Assembly: GCA_000200715.1 (NCBI GenBank)
Contig: DP000238.1
Location: forward strand, 1,266,593-1,330,592
Length of the DNA: 64,000 nucleotides
DNA from: Cenarchaeum symbiosum A
GTDB lineage: Archaea > Thermoproteota > Nitrososphaeria > Nitrososphaerales > Nitrosopumilaceae
Reading direction: 5' to 3'
Shown here: piece after piece, positions 18,081 through 26,965 of the stretch
How positions within the stretch are numbered: position 1 is the stretch's first letter
Layout: each line of letters opens with the position of its first letter
The notes under the pieces: model-generated
The model's database searches: none
What the model was told of the DNA's origin: nothing
The model's input: only the letters and a program-made list of their open reading frames with translations
Made by a program: the position numbers and the translations under genes

Positions 18081-18870
18081 GGCCGTACATCTCCAGTATC
18101 TCTTCCTGAGAGAGCCCGCTTGACTCAAAGTCAACTATGCGGTCCCCCTCGACCCCTATCTCCAGCTCCTTTCTTCCTTCCTTGATCATGGCCACCCTGT
18201 CCGCATATTCGAGCGCCAGCCCCACATCATGGTGAACCATTACAGCTGTAAGCCCAAAGCGCTCCTGCGCATCCCGCACAAGGTCCATTATCTCGGTGGC
18301 CGTAGAACGGTCAAGCTCCGAGACCATCTCGTCTGCCAGCAATACCTCGGGCCTCTGGACTAGCGCCCGCGCTATTGCGACCCTCCTCCTCTCGCCCCCG
18401 CTGAGCATGTGCGCCTTTCGGTCCGACTTGGATCCCAGGCCCACCATCCCGAGTATTCTCCTGGCTGCCTCCACTTCTGCCTCGGGAAACTCGCCGAGCA
18501 TCGACTTTATCCGCCCCGTCCGGGGGAGCGCCCCGATCAGCGCATTGCCCAGAACAGTCAGATTGTCCACAAGGCCCAGCCCCTGCGGGATGTACCCTAT
18601 CTGGGGCATCATTCGCCGAAACTCCCTGTTGTTCTGCCCCGGCCTCACATAGTCAACCATTACCCTTCCCCGGGCGGGGGCCATCATGCCGTTTATCAGC
18701 CGCAGCAGGCTCGACTTGCCCGAGCCGGACTGGCCTATTATCGCATAGTTGCTGCCCCTTGCAACAGAGAGGCTCACCCCCCGGAGCACGTGCGTCTTTG
18801 AATCGTATGACGCCCAGACATCATTAAGCTGTATTACATTTCTTGACAGGATCCGCTCGTGTGCCACCAT
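18070..18870 (-). CDS. phnC: Phosphonate/phosphate ABC transporter ATPase
   Basis: This 266-residue ABC ATPase has Walker A GQSGSGKS at 46-53, the Q-loop region IGYIPQGLGLVDNLTVLGNA, signature LSGGERRR, Walker B VLLADEMVSELD and the switch His in MVHHDVG. The mid-region is typical of PhnC, which energises PhnE. It lies between phnD and phnE in the order D-C-E on one transcript, with a gap of only 9 nt after phnD. Conventional PhnC signatures include LSGGQ; here Gln is Glu, a common variant. Confidence 0.92.
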   Translation of the reverse strand: MVAHERILSRNVIQLNDVWASYDSKTHVLRGVSLSVARGSNYAIIGQSGSGKSSLLRLINGMMAPARGRVMVDYVRPGQNNREFRRMMPQIGYIPQGLGLVDNLTVLGNALIGALPRTGRIKSMLGEFPEAEVEAARRILGMVGLGSKSDRKAHMLSGGERRRVAIARALVQRPEVLLADEMVSELDRSTATEIMDLVRDAQERFGLTAVMVHHDVGLALEYADRVAMIKEGRKELEIGVEGDRIVDFESSGLSQEEILEMYGREP

Positions 18871-18879
18871 CGATGAATG

Positions 18880-19923
18880 TCACTTGTCCAGCATGAGGGC
18901 ATCGAGGCCGGCCAGCCTGTCTATGTTCGATCCAAAGTCCCCCACGTGCATAGCGGTGGTGGTCGGCAGCAGCGCCTCGGCGCCGTACAGATCCCGCAGT
19001 ATGTGGTTGTACTCCTCCCTGTTAAGCTCTATCAACGCCGACACAAGGGCCTTCTCCTCTGATTCTGTCACATCGGGCCCCACGACAAACGCGTGCGACG
19101 GTACCGCCCCGGATATGGCTGCCGCCTTTACCCGGGCCCTGTCCTGCTCGTCGAGATACTTTGCCGGGGCGATATCGGATCCAAACGCGACATCGACCTT
19201 GCCTCCCAGCAGCAGTTCCAATGCAGCCTTGTACCCACCAGCAAACGTGTGCTCCTCAAAGGAATCCGACAGGGCCATCTCCAGGGCGACTATGTCATCA
19301 CCAGGTATGCTGATTGCCCCAGACGAGACAAGCCCGCCCACCGGCCTTACAAACCCGGAAGATCCCGTTATGCTGGTAAACGCCACGCGCTTGCCCAGCG
19401 TATCCTCGATGGTATCCACGGAATCATCATCTGCCAGCACCCACGCGGTAGCCTGGTAGTTTATCTTTCCCCCCACCACCTCGGCTAGCACCACCTCGGC
19501 GCCCGTCCTCGAATGTGTTATCCACGCGGGGCCCGTGTCCATGAATGCCGCATCGATATGCCCGAATCTAATCCCCTCTATTATCGCCTCATAACTTGTG
19601 GGCACCACTATCTCCACGTCTATTCCGGGCATCCTCTCTTCCAGGAACAATGCCAGCGCTTCTGCCTTTGGGGTCAGCTCATCTGCCTTCTCCACGGGGA
19701 TAAAGCCTATCGTGATGGAATCCGCGGACAGTGCCTCCGCGTCGCCCACCGAGATTACACCGGCATCTATCAGGTATTCAATAGCCGCCACAAACTCGGC
19801 GTCGTCAATCTCCCCGCTGGCCCAGAATGCGGCCACCTCCTTTATCCAAGGAGGTATCTCGCCCTGCGCGGCGGGAACGGCCGCAATTACCAGAACCAGG
19901 GCCGGGATCAGGATCAGTTTCAT
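18880..19923 (-). CDS. phnD: Phosphonate/phosphate-binding protein with N-terminal helical module
   Basis: The 347-residue protein starts with a signal peptide (MKLILIPALVLVIAAVPAA). It then has a short module, IPPWIKEVAAFWASGEIDDA followed by EYLIDAGVI, of a type often found in thaumarchaeal extracellular proteins. The PhnD-like periplasmic-binding fold follows: ITIGFIPVEKADEL, IDAAFMDTGPAWITH, VAFTSITGSSGF and DVAFGSDIAPAKYL. It delivers phosphonate- or phosphate-like ligands to PhnE. The first gene of the operon, it has a TATA-like TTTAAATA at 19953-19960. The added module could tether the protein at the surface (inference). Confidence 0.9.
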   Translation of the reverse strand: MKLILIPALVLVIAAVPAAQGEIPPWIKEVAAFWASGEIDDAEFVAAIEYLIDAGVISVGDAEALSADSITIGFIPVEKADELTPKAEALALFLEERMPGIDVEIVVPTSYEAIIEGIRFGHIDAAFMDTGPAWITHSRTGAEVVLAEVVGGKINYQATAWVLADDDSVDTIEDTLGKRVAFTSITGSSGFVRPVGGLVSSGAISIPGDDIVALEMALSDSFEEHTFAGGYKAALELLLGGKVDVAFGSDIAPAKYLDEQDRARVKAAAISGAVPSHAFVVGPDVTESEEKALVSALIELNREEYNHILRDLYGAEALLPTTTAMHVGDFGSNIDRLAGLDALMLDK

Positions 19924-19952
19924 GCCTGTGCCATCTTAGGAACAGCTAACCG

Positions 19953-19960
19953 TATTTAAA
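19953..19960 (-). promoter_or_regulatory. TATA-like box of the phnDCE operon
   Basis: The minus strand reads TTTAAATA about 30 nt before the phnD ATG. Confidence 0.6.
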
Positions 19961-20010
19961 CGGATTCTAGAATACGCCGTTCTATTACAAAAGCTTGGAA
20001 TGTGCCCTGA

Positions 20011-20349
20011 TCACTCGGCGCTGCGCGCCGGATACAGCCGGAGCACCGGATCCATGTCCTCCATGGTTATCTCCACTTTGCCTATCCTGGAACGATACAG
20101 CTTGATCTTTTTGCCCTCGGGCGTTATCACGTATTTTTCCACATCGAGCAGCGCCATGCCTTCTAGCATCGAGGCCGTCTTGTATACTGTCGATAGCGAT
20201 ATGTTTAGCTCGTCTGATATCTGCGAGGCGTCCTTTGCGCGGTCCCTCACCGAGAAGAGCACCGCCCGCGTGCACACATTGCTGAGCAGTTCTATGATCC
20301 GCTGCGTCATGTCGTACTCGCTGAGCCGCAGTATGTTGGGGCGGGCCAT
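20011..20349 (-). CDS. Winged-helix transcription regulator, copy 2 of tandem pair
   Basis: The 112-residue protein has a winged-helix domain: DASQISDELNISLSTVYKTA is the helix-turn-helix and the strands after EGMALLDVEKYV form the wing. The C-terminus (KIKLYRSRIGKVEITMEDMD) aligns with the next gene upstream (KFKVYRSKISKAEISIKKPE), so the two are tandem paralogues separated by one base. They probably regulate transcription as dimers; the target is unknown. Their neighbours are phnDCE and cbtBA. Confidence 0.8.
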   Translation of the reverse strand: MARPNILRLSEYDMTQRIIELLSNVCTRAVLFSVRDRAKDASQISDELNISLSTVYKTASMLEGMALLDVEKYVITPEGKKIKLYRSRIGKVEITMEDMDPVLRLYPARSAE

Positions 20350-20350
20350 C

Positions 20351-20680
20351 CTAGTTGGGGATTAGCTTGAGGGCGGGCTCGGGCTTTTTTATGGATATCT
20401 CTGCCTTGCTTATCTTGGACCTGTATACCTTGAACTTTCTTCCCTTGTCTGTCTGTATCACCTTTTCTATCTGGACCAGCGAGAGGTCCTCGAGGTCGCC
20501 GAGCTTTTTGTACACAGAGCTCAGCGGGATCTTGAGGTCGTAGGATAAATCAGATGCAGTCCTGCCCTTTTTCACCATCGAGAAGAGTATCGACCGGGAT
20601 TCCGCATCCACCAGCGCCTTTAGCACGTTCTGTGTAATGTCGTACTTTTTGAGCTGTGGTAAGGTGAACCTCTTGGCCAT
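20351..20680 (-). CDS. Winged-helix transcription regulator, copy 1 of tandem pair
   Basis: The 109-residue paralogue of the downstream gene has a helix-turn-helix at RTASDLSYDLKIPLSSVYKK and the shared KVYRSKISKAEISI end. The ATG at 20680 has a TATA-like TTTAAATAA about 28 nt upstream (20703-20714), so the pair is probably a leaderless two-gene operon. Which genes or signal it senses cannot be read; there are no metal-binding Cys clusters. Confidence 0.8.
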   Translation of the reverse strand: MAKRFTLPQLKKYDITQNVLKALVDAESRSILFSMVKKGRTASDLSYDLKIPLSSVYKKLGDLEDLSLVQIEKVIQTDKGRKFKVYRSKISKAEISIKKPEPALKLIPN

Positions 20681-20776
20681 TGCTCCCCGTCAGCACTGCA
20701 AGTTATTTAAACGAAACCCGCCGGAATATCGGGCCATTCAACAGGGGAAAAAGCCCGCAGATGCCTGCAGGCCGGT

Positions 20777-20793
20777 TTCAGGCACGGATTCCA
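20777..20793 (+). repeat. Dispersed intergenic element, copy b
   Basis: TTCAGGCACGGATTCCA is preceded by GGCCGG, matching the other copies. It lies between the end of cbtA and the start of the regulator at 20680. Confidence 0.5.
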
Positions 20794-20813
20794 TCCCTGT
20801 CCGGCCGCAGGGG

Positions 20814-21527
20814 CTAGAGAGCCCTCTCCTGGACCCTCTTGTCTGGCCGGAACTTGTGCCATAAAGCTCCAAAGACCAGCGGCATCACAATCCAGAACAC
20901 CGCCATTCCCAGAACGGACATTGCACGAAAGCCTGCCAGCAGGTCCCCGGGGGCGTCGCCTGCCGGGGCGCCCGGCAGTATCGCCGCCGCTGCCGCCACG
21001 AGTACTACATATCCGGCGGCTGCAGCCAGCTTTTTCCTGCCTTTTAGCGCCCGGGATAAAATGTAAAACCCGATGGCAGACGCGCCAGACAGGGCGGTAA
21101 ACCCGATGTATAATGCACTCCGGTAGGAGAGATCGTCTGCATCCCCTATCCCGGGCGGGCTGGCAGGATATTTCAAAAACGGGACAAGGAACAATACGGC
21201 AAACATGACCCCGCCGAGCACAAGGGCCCGCTTTACGTCGTGGCCGCCGGGGAGCGATCCCCGGAGATACCCGTATACGATCCCAAAGAGCGCGCCCATC
21301 GAGGTACCCAGCATCGCGCCGGCCACCACCTGGCCGCCCCTCTGCCAGTCCCTGTACGCGCCGTATTCAACAGGGAGCTCAAGTTCTGAACCGGCAAACT
21401 CCAGCGCTATGGCATCATCAAGATACGGGCCGATAGTCACAAGGCCGACTCCGCCGTGCACAAGTCCTGCAAGCGCACCAGAAGCTAGGGCTATTGCAAC
21501 AAGGGCGCCCGAACGCAATGTGGACAC
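20814..21527 (-). CDS. cbtA: CbtA-family predicted cobalt transporter subunit
   Basis: The 237-residue protein has about five to six membrane spans and the CbtA layout: an N-terminal span with GALAGLVHGGVGLVTIGPYL, an external EYGAYRDWQRGGQV segment, then GAMLGTSMGALFGIVYGYLR and a C-terminal WHKFRP. CbtA with CbtB is predicted from cobalamin-riboswitch contexts in bacteria to import cobalt. Thaumarchaeota make cobalamin, so a cobalt importer fits. It begins with GTG immediately after the cbtB stop codon. Confidence 0.85.
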   Translation of the reverse strand: MSTLRSGALVAIALASGALAGLVHGGVGLVTIGPYLDDAIALEFAGSELELPVEYGAYRDWQRGGQVVAGAMLGTSMGALFGIVYGYLRGSLPGGHDVKRALVLGGVMFAVLFLVPFLKYPASPPGIGDADDLSYRSALYIGFTALSGASAIGFYILSRALKGRKKLAAAAGYVVLVAAAAAILPGAPAGDAPGDLLAGFRAMSVLGMAVFWIVMPLVFGALWHKFRPDKRVQERAL

Positions 21528-21740
21528 CTAGTGGCAGGGTAGGCCTGCCGCGTGCCTCATGTCATGGGTAAGCTCGTGCAGGTATGACGTGTCAAATGCC
21601 TCCGCCCCCTGTACTATACTAAACAGGTGGCCCTGGTCGAAACCGGCTACAAAGAGGCCCACCGAGAATACGGCGACCAGCACTGCAAGGGCCCTGGCGG
21701 GAATTCCCCCGGCAGTGCTCCTCATACTGGTAAGTGACAT
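21528..21740 (-). CDS. cbtB: CbtB-family predicted cobalt transporter subunit
   Basis: The product is about 70 residues, with one membrane span (ALAVLVAVFSVGLFVAGFDQ) and the hallmark C-terminal HELTHDMRHAAGLPCH, a His-rich segment expected to bind the metal. I chose the ATG at 21740 because a TATA-like TTAAATAG (21762-21769) lies about 26 nt upstream; an ATG at 21752 is the alternative. It is co-transcribed with cbtA. Confidence 0.88.
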   Translation of the reverse strand: MSLTSMRSTAGGIPARALAVLVAVFSVGLFVAGFDQGHLFSIVQGAEAFDTSYLHELTHDMRHAAGLPCH

Positions 21741-21838
21741 AATGGTGGCCAAATCGAATCTCTATTTAACCTCTTGGCCGGTTTATCCAATATATATACG
21801 GCCGGAGGTCCGCGCGCGATCTGCACCGTGAGATTGAC

Positions 21839-22465
21839 ATGCTGCAGAGGATGGCCGCAGGCAGGGTGACTGGCAAGTCCCTTGCCTTTGGCGCCCCGCA
21901 CCTGCTCAAGGCCATTCAGCTGCTAGAAGAGACGAAATATGTGAGCCGCGGCATGATGGCAGAAGAGCTGCACCTCGGCGAAGGATCCACAAGGACGCTG
22001 CTTGGCCGGCTCGGGGAGCAGAACATTGCAGATTCTATAAGATCCGGCGCATACCTCACCGAGGAGGGCGGTCGGTTTGCGCGGAAGATACAAGATGTGA
22101 TGCCCGGCGAGTGCGGCCTGCCCCATTCACCGCTGCCCGGCGGGGAGAGCAGCCACGCGGTGATGCTCAGGGGGTGCGCCGGCTCGGTAAGGTCCGGCGT
22201 GGAGCAGAGGGACTATGCTGTAATGTACGGGGCGGGCGGCGCCATGACCCTTGTGTACAAGGGAGGCAGGTATACATTTCCCGACGGCAGGGACGCCGCG
22301 TTTCCGGGCGGCGCCATCCAGGGGGCGCTATCAGGCCTGGGCCCCATAGACGGGGACGTCTTGATAATAGCTGCAGCGGGCGACAGCTTCACATCGGAGA
22401 TGGCCGCAAAAAACTCGGGCCTGCTGACTGTACAAAACGGCACCCCGCGGATGAGACGCAGATGA
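21839..22465 (+). CDS. HTH regulator-like protein (DUF4443-like)
   Basis: The 208-residue protein has an N-terminal winged helix (LLKAIQLLEETKYVSRGMMA then LHLGEGSTRTLLGRL) followed by an alpha/beta ligand-binding-like domain (residues about 95-205) with AVMYGAGGAMTLVYKGGRYT and DGDVLIIAAAGDS. The layout resembles archaeal DUF4443 proteins; that name is from memory of the pattern. It is divergent from cbtB, with a TATATATA stretch at about 21790-21797, and may regulate its neighbours (inference). Confidence 0.6.
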   Translation: MLQRMAAGRVTGKSLAFGAPHLLKAIQLLEETKYVSRGMMAEELHLGEGSTRTLLGRLGEQNIADSIRSGAYLTEEGGRFARKIQDVMPGECGLPHSPLPGGESSHAVMLRGCAGSVRSGVEQRDYAVMYGAGGAMTLVYKGGRYTFPDGRDAAFPGGAIQGALSGLGPIDGDVLIIAAAGDSFTSEMAAKNSGLLTVQNGTPRMRRR

Positions 22466-22530
22466 GGCGTGCCACGGGAGCGACATGAACAGCGGGCAAG
22501 CTTTTTACCGCAGCCGGTGCACGCACCTGC

Positions 22531-23177
22531 ATGAAAGGTGCTCCCTACCTGGGTATACCCGTGGCGGTCGGGCTGCTTGCGGCATTTGCAATGGCCTCCG
22601 GGGGGACAGAGGCGCCAGCGTCCGGGCCGCTAACCGCCTCGATGATGGCAGGCGACGCGCCTGTCCTGGGCGACCCGGGTGCCGGCATAACAATTGTAGA
22701 GTGGGGCGACTATCAGTGCACATTCTGCTTTAGGTTCCACGGCACCAGCCTGCAGGCGCTAAAAGCCGAGTACATAGATACAGGAGATGTAAAGCTCGTA
22801 TTCAGGGACTTTCCGCTCAACGGTCCTGATTCTGTGCTGGCCGCCGAGGCTTCATACTGTGCAAAAGAGCAGGGCAGGTACTGGGAGTACCACGATACCG
22901 TGTACAAAACTGGGCGGGCGAGAGGACGGGATGGGTCACGCGCGATTCGCTTGCGGGCTTTGCAGAGTCGTCGGGGCTTGACCCGGGCGAGTTTGAGGGC
23001 TGCATGGACGACGGAAGGAACCGGCAGGTGGTCCTCGATGCGGAATCGTACGGGAGGGAGATAGGCGTGGACGCCACCCCGTCGTTTTTCATATTCAACG
23101 ATGAACAGGTGATAAAGATACGCGGCAACCAGCCGGTCGACGCGTTTAGAATGGCAATAGACGAGCTGTCCGGCTAG
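22531..23177 (+). CDS. DsbA-like secreted thiol-disulfide oxidoreductase, one frameshift
   Basis: A signal or anchor sequence (residues 6-22) precedes a thioredoxin fold with the active site CTFC at 63-66 in VEWGDYQCTFCFRFH. This is the DsbA/DsbG-like family that makes or reshuffles disulfides outside the membrane. The frame breaks in an A-run at 22906-22909. Restoring one A gives NWAGERTGWVTRDSLAGFAE through the cis-Pro loop DATPSFFIF to the stop at 23175-23177. Without correction the product ends at 23064. A TATA-like TTTTTA lies about 27 nt before the ATG. Confidence 0.85.
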
Positions 23178-23341
23178 GATTTCTGCCGGGCCTTTCTTCT
23201 TGTGCGCAGCTGCGTGCCGCAGCATGGGCAGTGGACGGACTCGGAATGCATGTACACGTCGCAGTGCGAGCATCGCTTGGCACCGCCGGCATACCTGCTC
23301 TTCTCGGACCTGTACCTCTCGCATATCCCCCTGCACGCCAA
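23174..23341 (-). CDS. Small zinc-ribbon protein
   Basis: The product (about 55 residues) begins CRGICERYRSEKSRYAGG and has the Zn set CSHC...CPCC, so a rubredoxin-like knuckle is likely. Related short proteins are common in Thaumarchaeota, where they may serve in transcription or RNA metabolism (inference). I favour a TTG at 23341 since a TATA-like AATTTATTTG (about 23367-23377) is about 30 nt upstream; the frame is open to 23383. Its end overlaps the end of the DsbA-like gene by 4 nt. Confidence 0.75.
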   Translation of the reverse strand: MACRGICERYRSEKSRYAGGAKRCSHCDVYMHSESVHCPCCGTQLRTRRKARQKS

Positions 23342-23433
23342 AGCAGCATTGACGCGGTACAGATCAAATAAATTCCTAGACACGCAGGCATCCCGCCCAA
23401 AGCACTAAATCCCGCAGGCCCGGGCGGTGTTTC

Positions 23434-24297
23434 GTGAAGCTCGCAGTCTGCTCCCACTGTACGATAGACACTACAGGGTCCGGAGGATCGTCCGAGAGGC
23501 AGCTGGGCGGGCCCGCCTGCTATTCAAGCATTACAGCTAGGCGGCTCAAGTTTGACGTGGACCTGTTTACAAGGTTTGGCCCGGACTTTCCCCATTCGTA
23601 CCTGGAAGGCGAGGGGATCCGCGTCAACTGCGCGCCCGGCGGGGGCCCCACAACAGGAATAACCATGGAGGATGGCTCGGAGGGATCCGCGGTAATAGGG
23701 GACCTGTGCGGACCGGTAGAGTTTGCCGGGACCGACGCCGACGGGATACTAGCCAGCCCGGTATTTGGCGAGATCACCCAGGATGTGCTGGATAACATAA
23801 GGCGGTGCGGCGGGGATCTATTCCTGGACCCGCTCGGTTTTCTACGGAAAAAGGGCCCCGGCGGCAGATTGATCCTGGAGGGCCAGGGGCCCGGCCTAGA
23901 TGGCGCGGCAGTCAGGGTGGGCCCTGCCGAGGCCGCCTGTATAACAGGCAAGACAGGGCAGGACGCCATGGCCGCCCTGCAAAAGATGGGCGCAAAAAGC
24001 GTCCTGTATGCGGACGCGCCGGAGGTATCGCTCCTTGCTGGCGACCGCCTCTACTCGCTCAAGCTGCCCAACAAGAAAAGGCACGATACTGTCGGGCTTG
24101 GCGCCATACTATCGGCAGCGTTTGCGTGCACCATGCTAAAAGAGGACGACCAGCTGTGGGCTCTCAGCTTTGCAGCAGGCGCCGCACAGGCGGCGCTGGA
24201 TTCTGACGAGCCCGGCACGTCAAAGGTGCCCCCGAGGGGGGCCGTCGAGTCGAATGCCTCGTACTTTTACAACACGGTAGACTTCAAGGGCGTCTGA
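23434..24297 (+). CDS. PfkB-family (ribokinase-like) kinase without catalytic Asp
   Basis: The 287-residue protein has the ribokinase fold: an N-terminal LGGPACYSSITARRL segment for substrate binding, a central LFLDPLGFLRK strand, and the C-terminal ATP-site motif, here DTVGLGAILSAAF. In the family this reads DTxGAGDxF, where the Asp is the catalytic base; residue 224 is Ala (codon GCC, one base from GAC). The rest is intact. The substrate could be a sugar or nucleoside. It starts with GTG, with an AT-rich TATA-like region about 25 nt upstream. Loss of the Asp suggests weak or no kinase activity, or a base-call error. Confidence 0.8.
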   Translation: MKLAVCSHCTIDTTGSGGSSERQLGGPACYSSITARRLKFDVDLFTRFGPDFPHSYLEGEGIRVNCAPGGGPTTGITMEDGSEGSAVIGDLCGPVEFAGTDADGILASPVFGEITQDVLDNIRRCGGDLFLDPLGFLRKKGPGGRLILEGQGPGLDGAAVRVGPAEAACITGKTGQDAMAALQKMGAKSVLYADAPEVSLLAGDRLYSLKLPNKKRHDTVGLGAILSAAFACTMLKEDDQLWALSFAAGAAQAALDSDEPGTSKVPPRGAVESNASYFYNTVDFKGV

Positions 24298-24343
24298 TCC
24301 GGGGCATCTTAGGCTTTTATTGGCCGGGACAGAAGATGCATTC

Positions 24344-25345
24344 ATGCACGCCGGCATATACGGCAGGGGGGCGCCCGATGCGTCCGTCCGGGCCGCCAAG
24401 AGGATGCTTGGCGCGGCAGGAATACGCTCGTCCCCCGTGCACAGGAGGCCAGGTTCCGGGGGGCTGGACTGTGTTATAGTGCTCGGGGGCGACAGGGGCG
24501 TGAGGAGCTACTTTCGCGGCGCGGCAGACCCTGGCGTGCCCGTGCTCGGCGTAAGCGAGGCAGAATCAGGGGGCTTTCTCGCCCAGATAGACCTCAAGGA
24601 GCTCCCCGCGTATGCGGCGCGCCTCAGGGGCGGGGACTATATCGTCGAGGAGCTGCCCCGGCTCGGCGTTAGAACCGACGGCGGGGCCGTCCGTCCAGTG
24701 CTGAACGATGTGGCAGTATTCCCGTCAAAGAGCGCGATGCTAATGGAGCATACTTTGCGGATAGACGGAGAAGAGGTCTGGCACGACAGCAGCGACGGGA
24801 TAATGGTCTCTACACCTCTGGGATCGTCTGCCTACTCCATGTCGGTCGGCGGGCCCGTCATATTCCCGGGCGCGCCGGTATTCGAGGTGATCTCGGTCAA
24901 CTCGCTTGACGTGACCCGGCGGCCCCTGATAGTATCCGGGGGGAGCTCGATAGAGATAGAGGAGATATCGTCCCGCCTGCACTGCGAAGTGATACTCGAC
25001 GGGACCGACAGGTACAGCATAGGCGGGACGGTCAGCTGCGCAAGGTTTGATCCGCCGGCAAGGATCATAAAGATGAGGGGCGATTCCACTGCCATATCGG
25101 CGCTCGCAAAAAAGGTCAGGCTGGCGGAGGATCTTCTAAAGATGCCGCCAAGCTCAAAGCTTATCCTCAAGACGCTGGAATACGAGGGCAGGCTCAGCCA
25201 GAAGGAGCTTGCAAGCAAGACGCTCCTCCCCGACAGGACGGTCCGGCTGGCGCTCAGCCACCTTCTAGACAGGGGCCACGTAAAGCGCAAGATATCGGCG
25301 CGAGACGCCAGGCAGAAAATCTACGAGATAGCGCATGTGGGTTAG
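24344..25345 (+). CDS. NAD kinase fused to a C-terminal winged helix
   Basis: From the ATG at 24344 the protein has the NAD-kinase N-domain with VIVLGGDRGVRSYF (48-51 is GGDR, where the family has GGDG), then ESGGFLAQI, LNDVAVFP, and the C-domain SDGIMVSTPLGSSAYSMSVG. It ends with a helix-turn-helix module (LEYEGRLSQKELASKTLLPD, RTVRLALSHLLDRGHV) at about 265-330, which ordinary NAD kinases lack. NAD kinase makes NADP. The frame is open to a TTG at 24320 but a TATA-like TTTTATT favours 24344. It converges with pyrG with a 4-nt overlap. Confidence 0.85.
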   Translation: MHAGIYGRGAPDASVRAAKRMLGAAGIRSSPVHRRPGSGGLDCVIVLGGDRGVRSYFRGAADPGVPVLGVSEAESGGFLAQIDLKELPAYAARLRGGDYIVEELPRLGVRTDGGAVRPVLNDVAVFPSKSAMLMEHTLRIDGEEVWHDSSDGIMVSTPLGSSAYSMSVGGPVIFPGAPVFEVISVNSLDVTRRPLIVSGGSSIEIEEISSRLHCEVILDGTDRYSIGGTVSCARFDPPARIIKMRGDSTAISALAKKVRLAEDLLKMPPSSKLILKTLEYEGRLSQKELASKTLLPDRTVRLALSHLLDRGHVKRKISARDARQKIYEIAHVG

Positions 25346-26934
25346 CCGGCTGCTGCCCCCACAAAGGCCTCAAAGGCCTCCTCTGGAAACCCGGGCCTGC
25401 TGCTAAACTCCGGATGGAACTGCACGCCGATAAAGAACCTGTGAGAGGGCACCTCGAGCACCTCCATCCTGCGCCCCCCGTCGCTCTCTCCCGTAAACAG
25501 CATGCCGCCCTTCTCGAACCTGTCAAGGTACGACTTGTTGAACTCGTACCTGTGGCGGTGGCGCCGGTGTATCACAGGCGAGCCGTACATGCTACGGGCG
25601 GCAGAACCCTCCCGGAGCGCTATCTCGTCAGCTCCGAGCCGCAGCGAGCCCCCCATGCCGGAGGCCGACCTCTGTTCTGGCAGCAGGTCCACCACGGGGT
25701 CGGGCGTATCACTGCATATCTCTGTAGAATCCGCACCCTTCAGGCCGAGCTCAGACCGGGCAAACTCGACTGCCGCAAGCTGAAAACCAAAGCATATCCC
25801 AAGGAACGGGACCGCATTCCTCCTCGCAAAGCCCGCCGCCGACATTATCCCCTCGGAGCCGCGGGTCCCAAAGCCGCCAGGCGCCAGTATGCCGTCGTGC
25901 CCCTCCAGCAGGTTGGAGGTGAGCGTTTCAGAATCGAGTAAAGATATCTCCACTGACCGGCCCAGCCTGGCGCCCGCATGTTTCAGGGCCTGGTTTACGC
26001 TTACATAGCTGTCCGCAAGGGAGACGTACTTGCCCACCATTGCTATTTTTACAGGATCGCCCCCCTTTACAACCGAGGAGACTATCGAGTTCCAGCTGTC
26101 CCAGCCGGCGGACGCATCAAGCATTCCGACCCTGCCAAAGCGCGTAAAGATGGAATCGACTATCCCCTGGCCGTGCAGCATGCGCGGCACCTCCAGGACC
26201 GACTGCGCGTCGTGGCATGAGAGCACGTCCTGTTTTGGCACGTTTGTAAACAGGGCAAGCTTCTCCTTTGTCTTTTCCTGGAGGGGCTCCTTGCAGCGGA
26301 CCGCGAGATAGTCGGGCTGTATGCCTATTCTCCGCAGCTCCTGCACGCTGTGCTGGGTCGGCTTTGTCTTCTGCTCGCCGACCACTTCGAGCGACGGGGC
26401 CAGCGTAACATGGACAAACGCGACCCCCTGCGGGCCGTCTTCTACGCGGATCTGCCGGAGCGCCTCGAGAAACGGCAGGCTCTCGATATCCCCGACGGTC
26501 CCGCCGCATTCCACCACCAGCGTGTCGAGGCCCTCTTTTTCCGCTATCCCCCTTATGCGGCGCTTTATCTCGTCTGTAACGTGCGGTATTATCTGGACGC
26601 ATGCGCCGAGGTACTTGCCGTCCCTCTCGGCCTCTATCACCGCGGAATAGACCTGGGCCGTGGTTATGTTGTGGCTCCGGGGCACGTTCTGGTTGAGAAA
26701 GCGCTCATAGTTGCCGACATCCATGTCGCACTCGCCCCCGTCCTCTGTGACAAAGACCTCGCCGTGGGCTATGGGGTTCATCGTACCCGCATCATAGTTG
26801 AGATAGGGGTCGATCTTTACACAGGATACCTTTTGGTTGGCCAGCTGCATGAGTTTTGCTATAGACGACGAGACCACGCCCTTGCCGAGGCCCGACATGA
26901 CGCCGCCCGTTACAAAGACGTACCTAGTCCGCAT
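25342..26934 (-). CDS. pyrG: CTP synthase
   Basis: The 530-residue enzyme converts UTP to CTP with glutamine as the nitrogen donor. The N-terminal synthase domain starts [20 protein letters not shown] (P-loop) and includes [15 protein letters not shown] and [11 protein letters not shown]. The C-terminal glutaminase domain has [10 protein letters not shown], nucleophile Cys in [11 protein letters not shown] and the His/Glu pair in [11 protein letters not shown]. Length and domain order are normal. A TATA-like GGATTAAAG lies about 28 nt before the ATG. It is followed by nothing on the same strand. Confidence 0.97.
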   Translation of the reverse strand: MRTRYVFVTGGVMSGLGKGVVSSSIAKLMQLANQKVSCVKIDPYLNYDAGTMNPIAHGEVFVTEDGGECDMDVGNYERFLNQNVPRSHNITTAQVYSAVIEAERDGKYLGACVQIIPHVTDEIKRRIRGIAEKEGLDTLVVECGGTVGDIESLPFLEALRQIRVEDGPQGVAFVHVTLAPSLEVVGEQKTKPTQHSVQELRRIGIQPDYLAVRCKEPLQEKTKEKLALFTNVPKQDVLSCHDAQSVLEVPRMLHGQGIVDSIFTRFGRVGMLDASAGWDSWNSIVSSVVKGGDPVKIAMVGKYVSLADSYVSVNQALKHAGARLGRSVEISLLDSETLTSNLLEGHDGILAPGGFGTRGSEGIMSAAGFARRNAVPFLGICFGFQLAAVEFARSELGLKGADSTEICSDTPDPVVDLLPEQRSASGMGGSLRLGADEIALREGSAARSMYGSPVIHRRHRHRYEFNKSYLDRFEKGGMLFTGESDGGRRMEVLEVPSHRFFIGVQFHPEFSSRPGFPEEAFEAFVGAAAG

Positions 26935-26965
26935 GGGAGTGTGCAGTAAATCCCTTCTTTAATCC

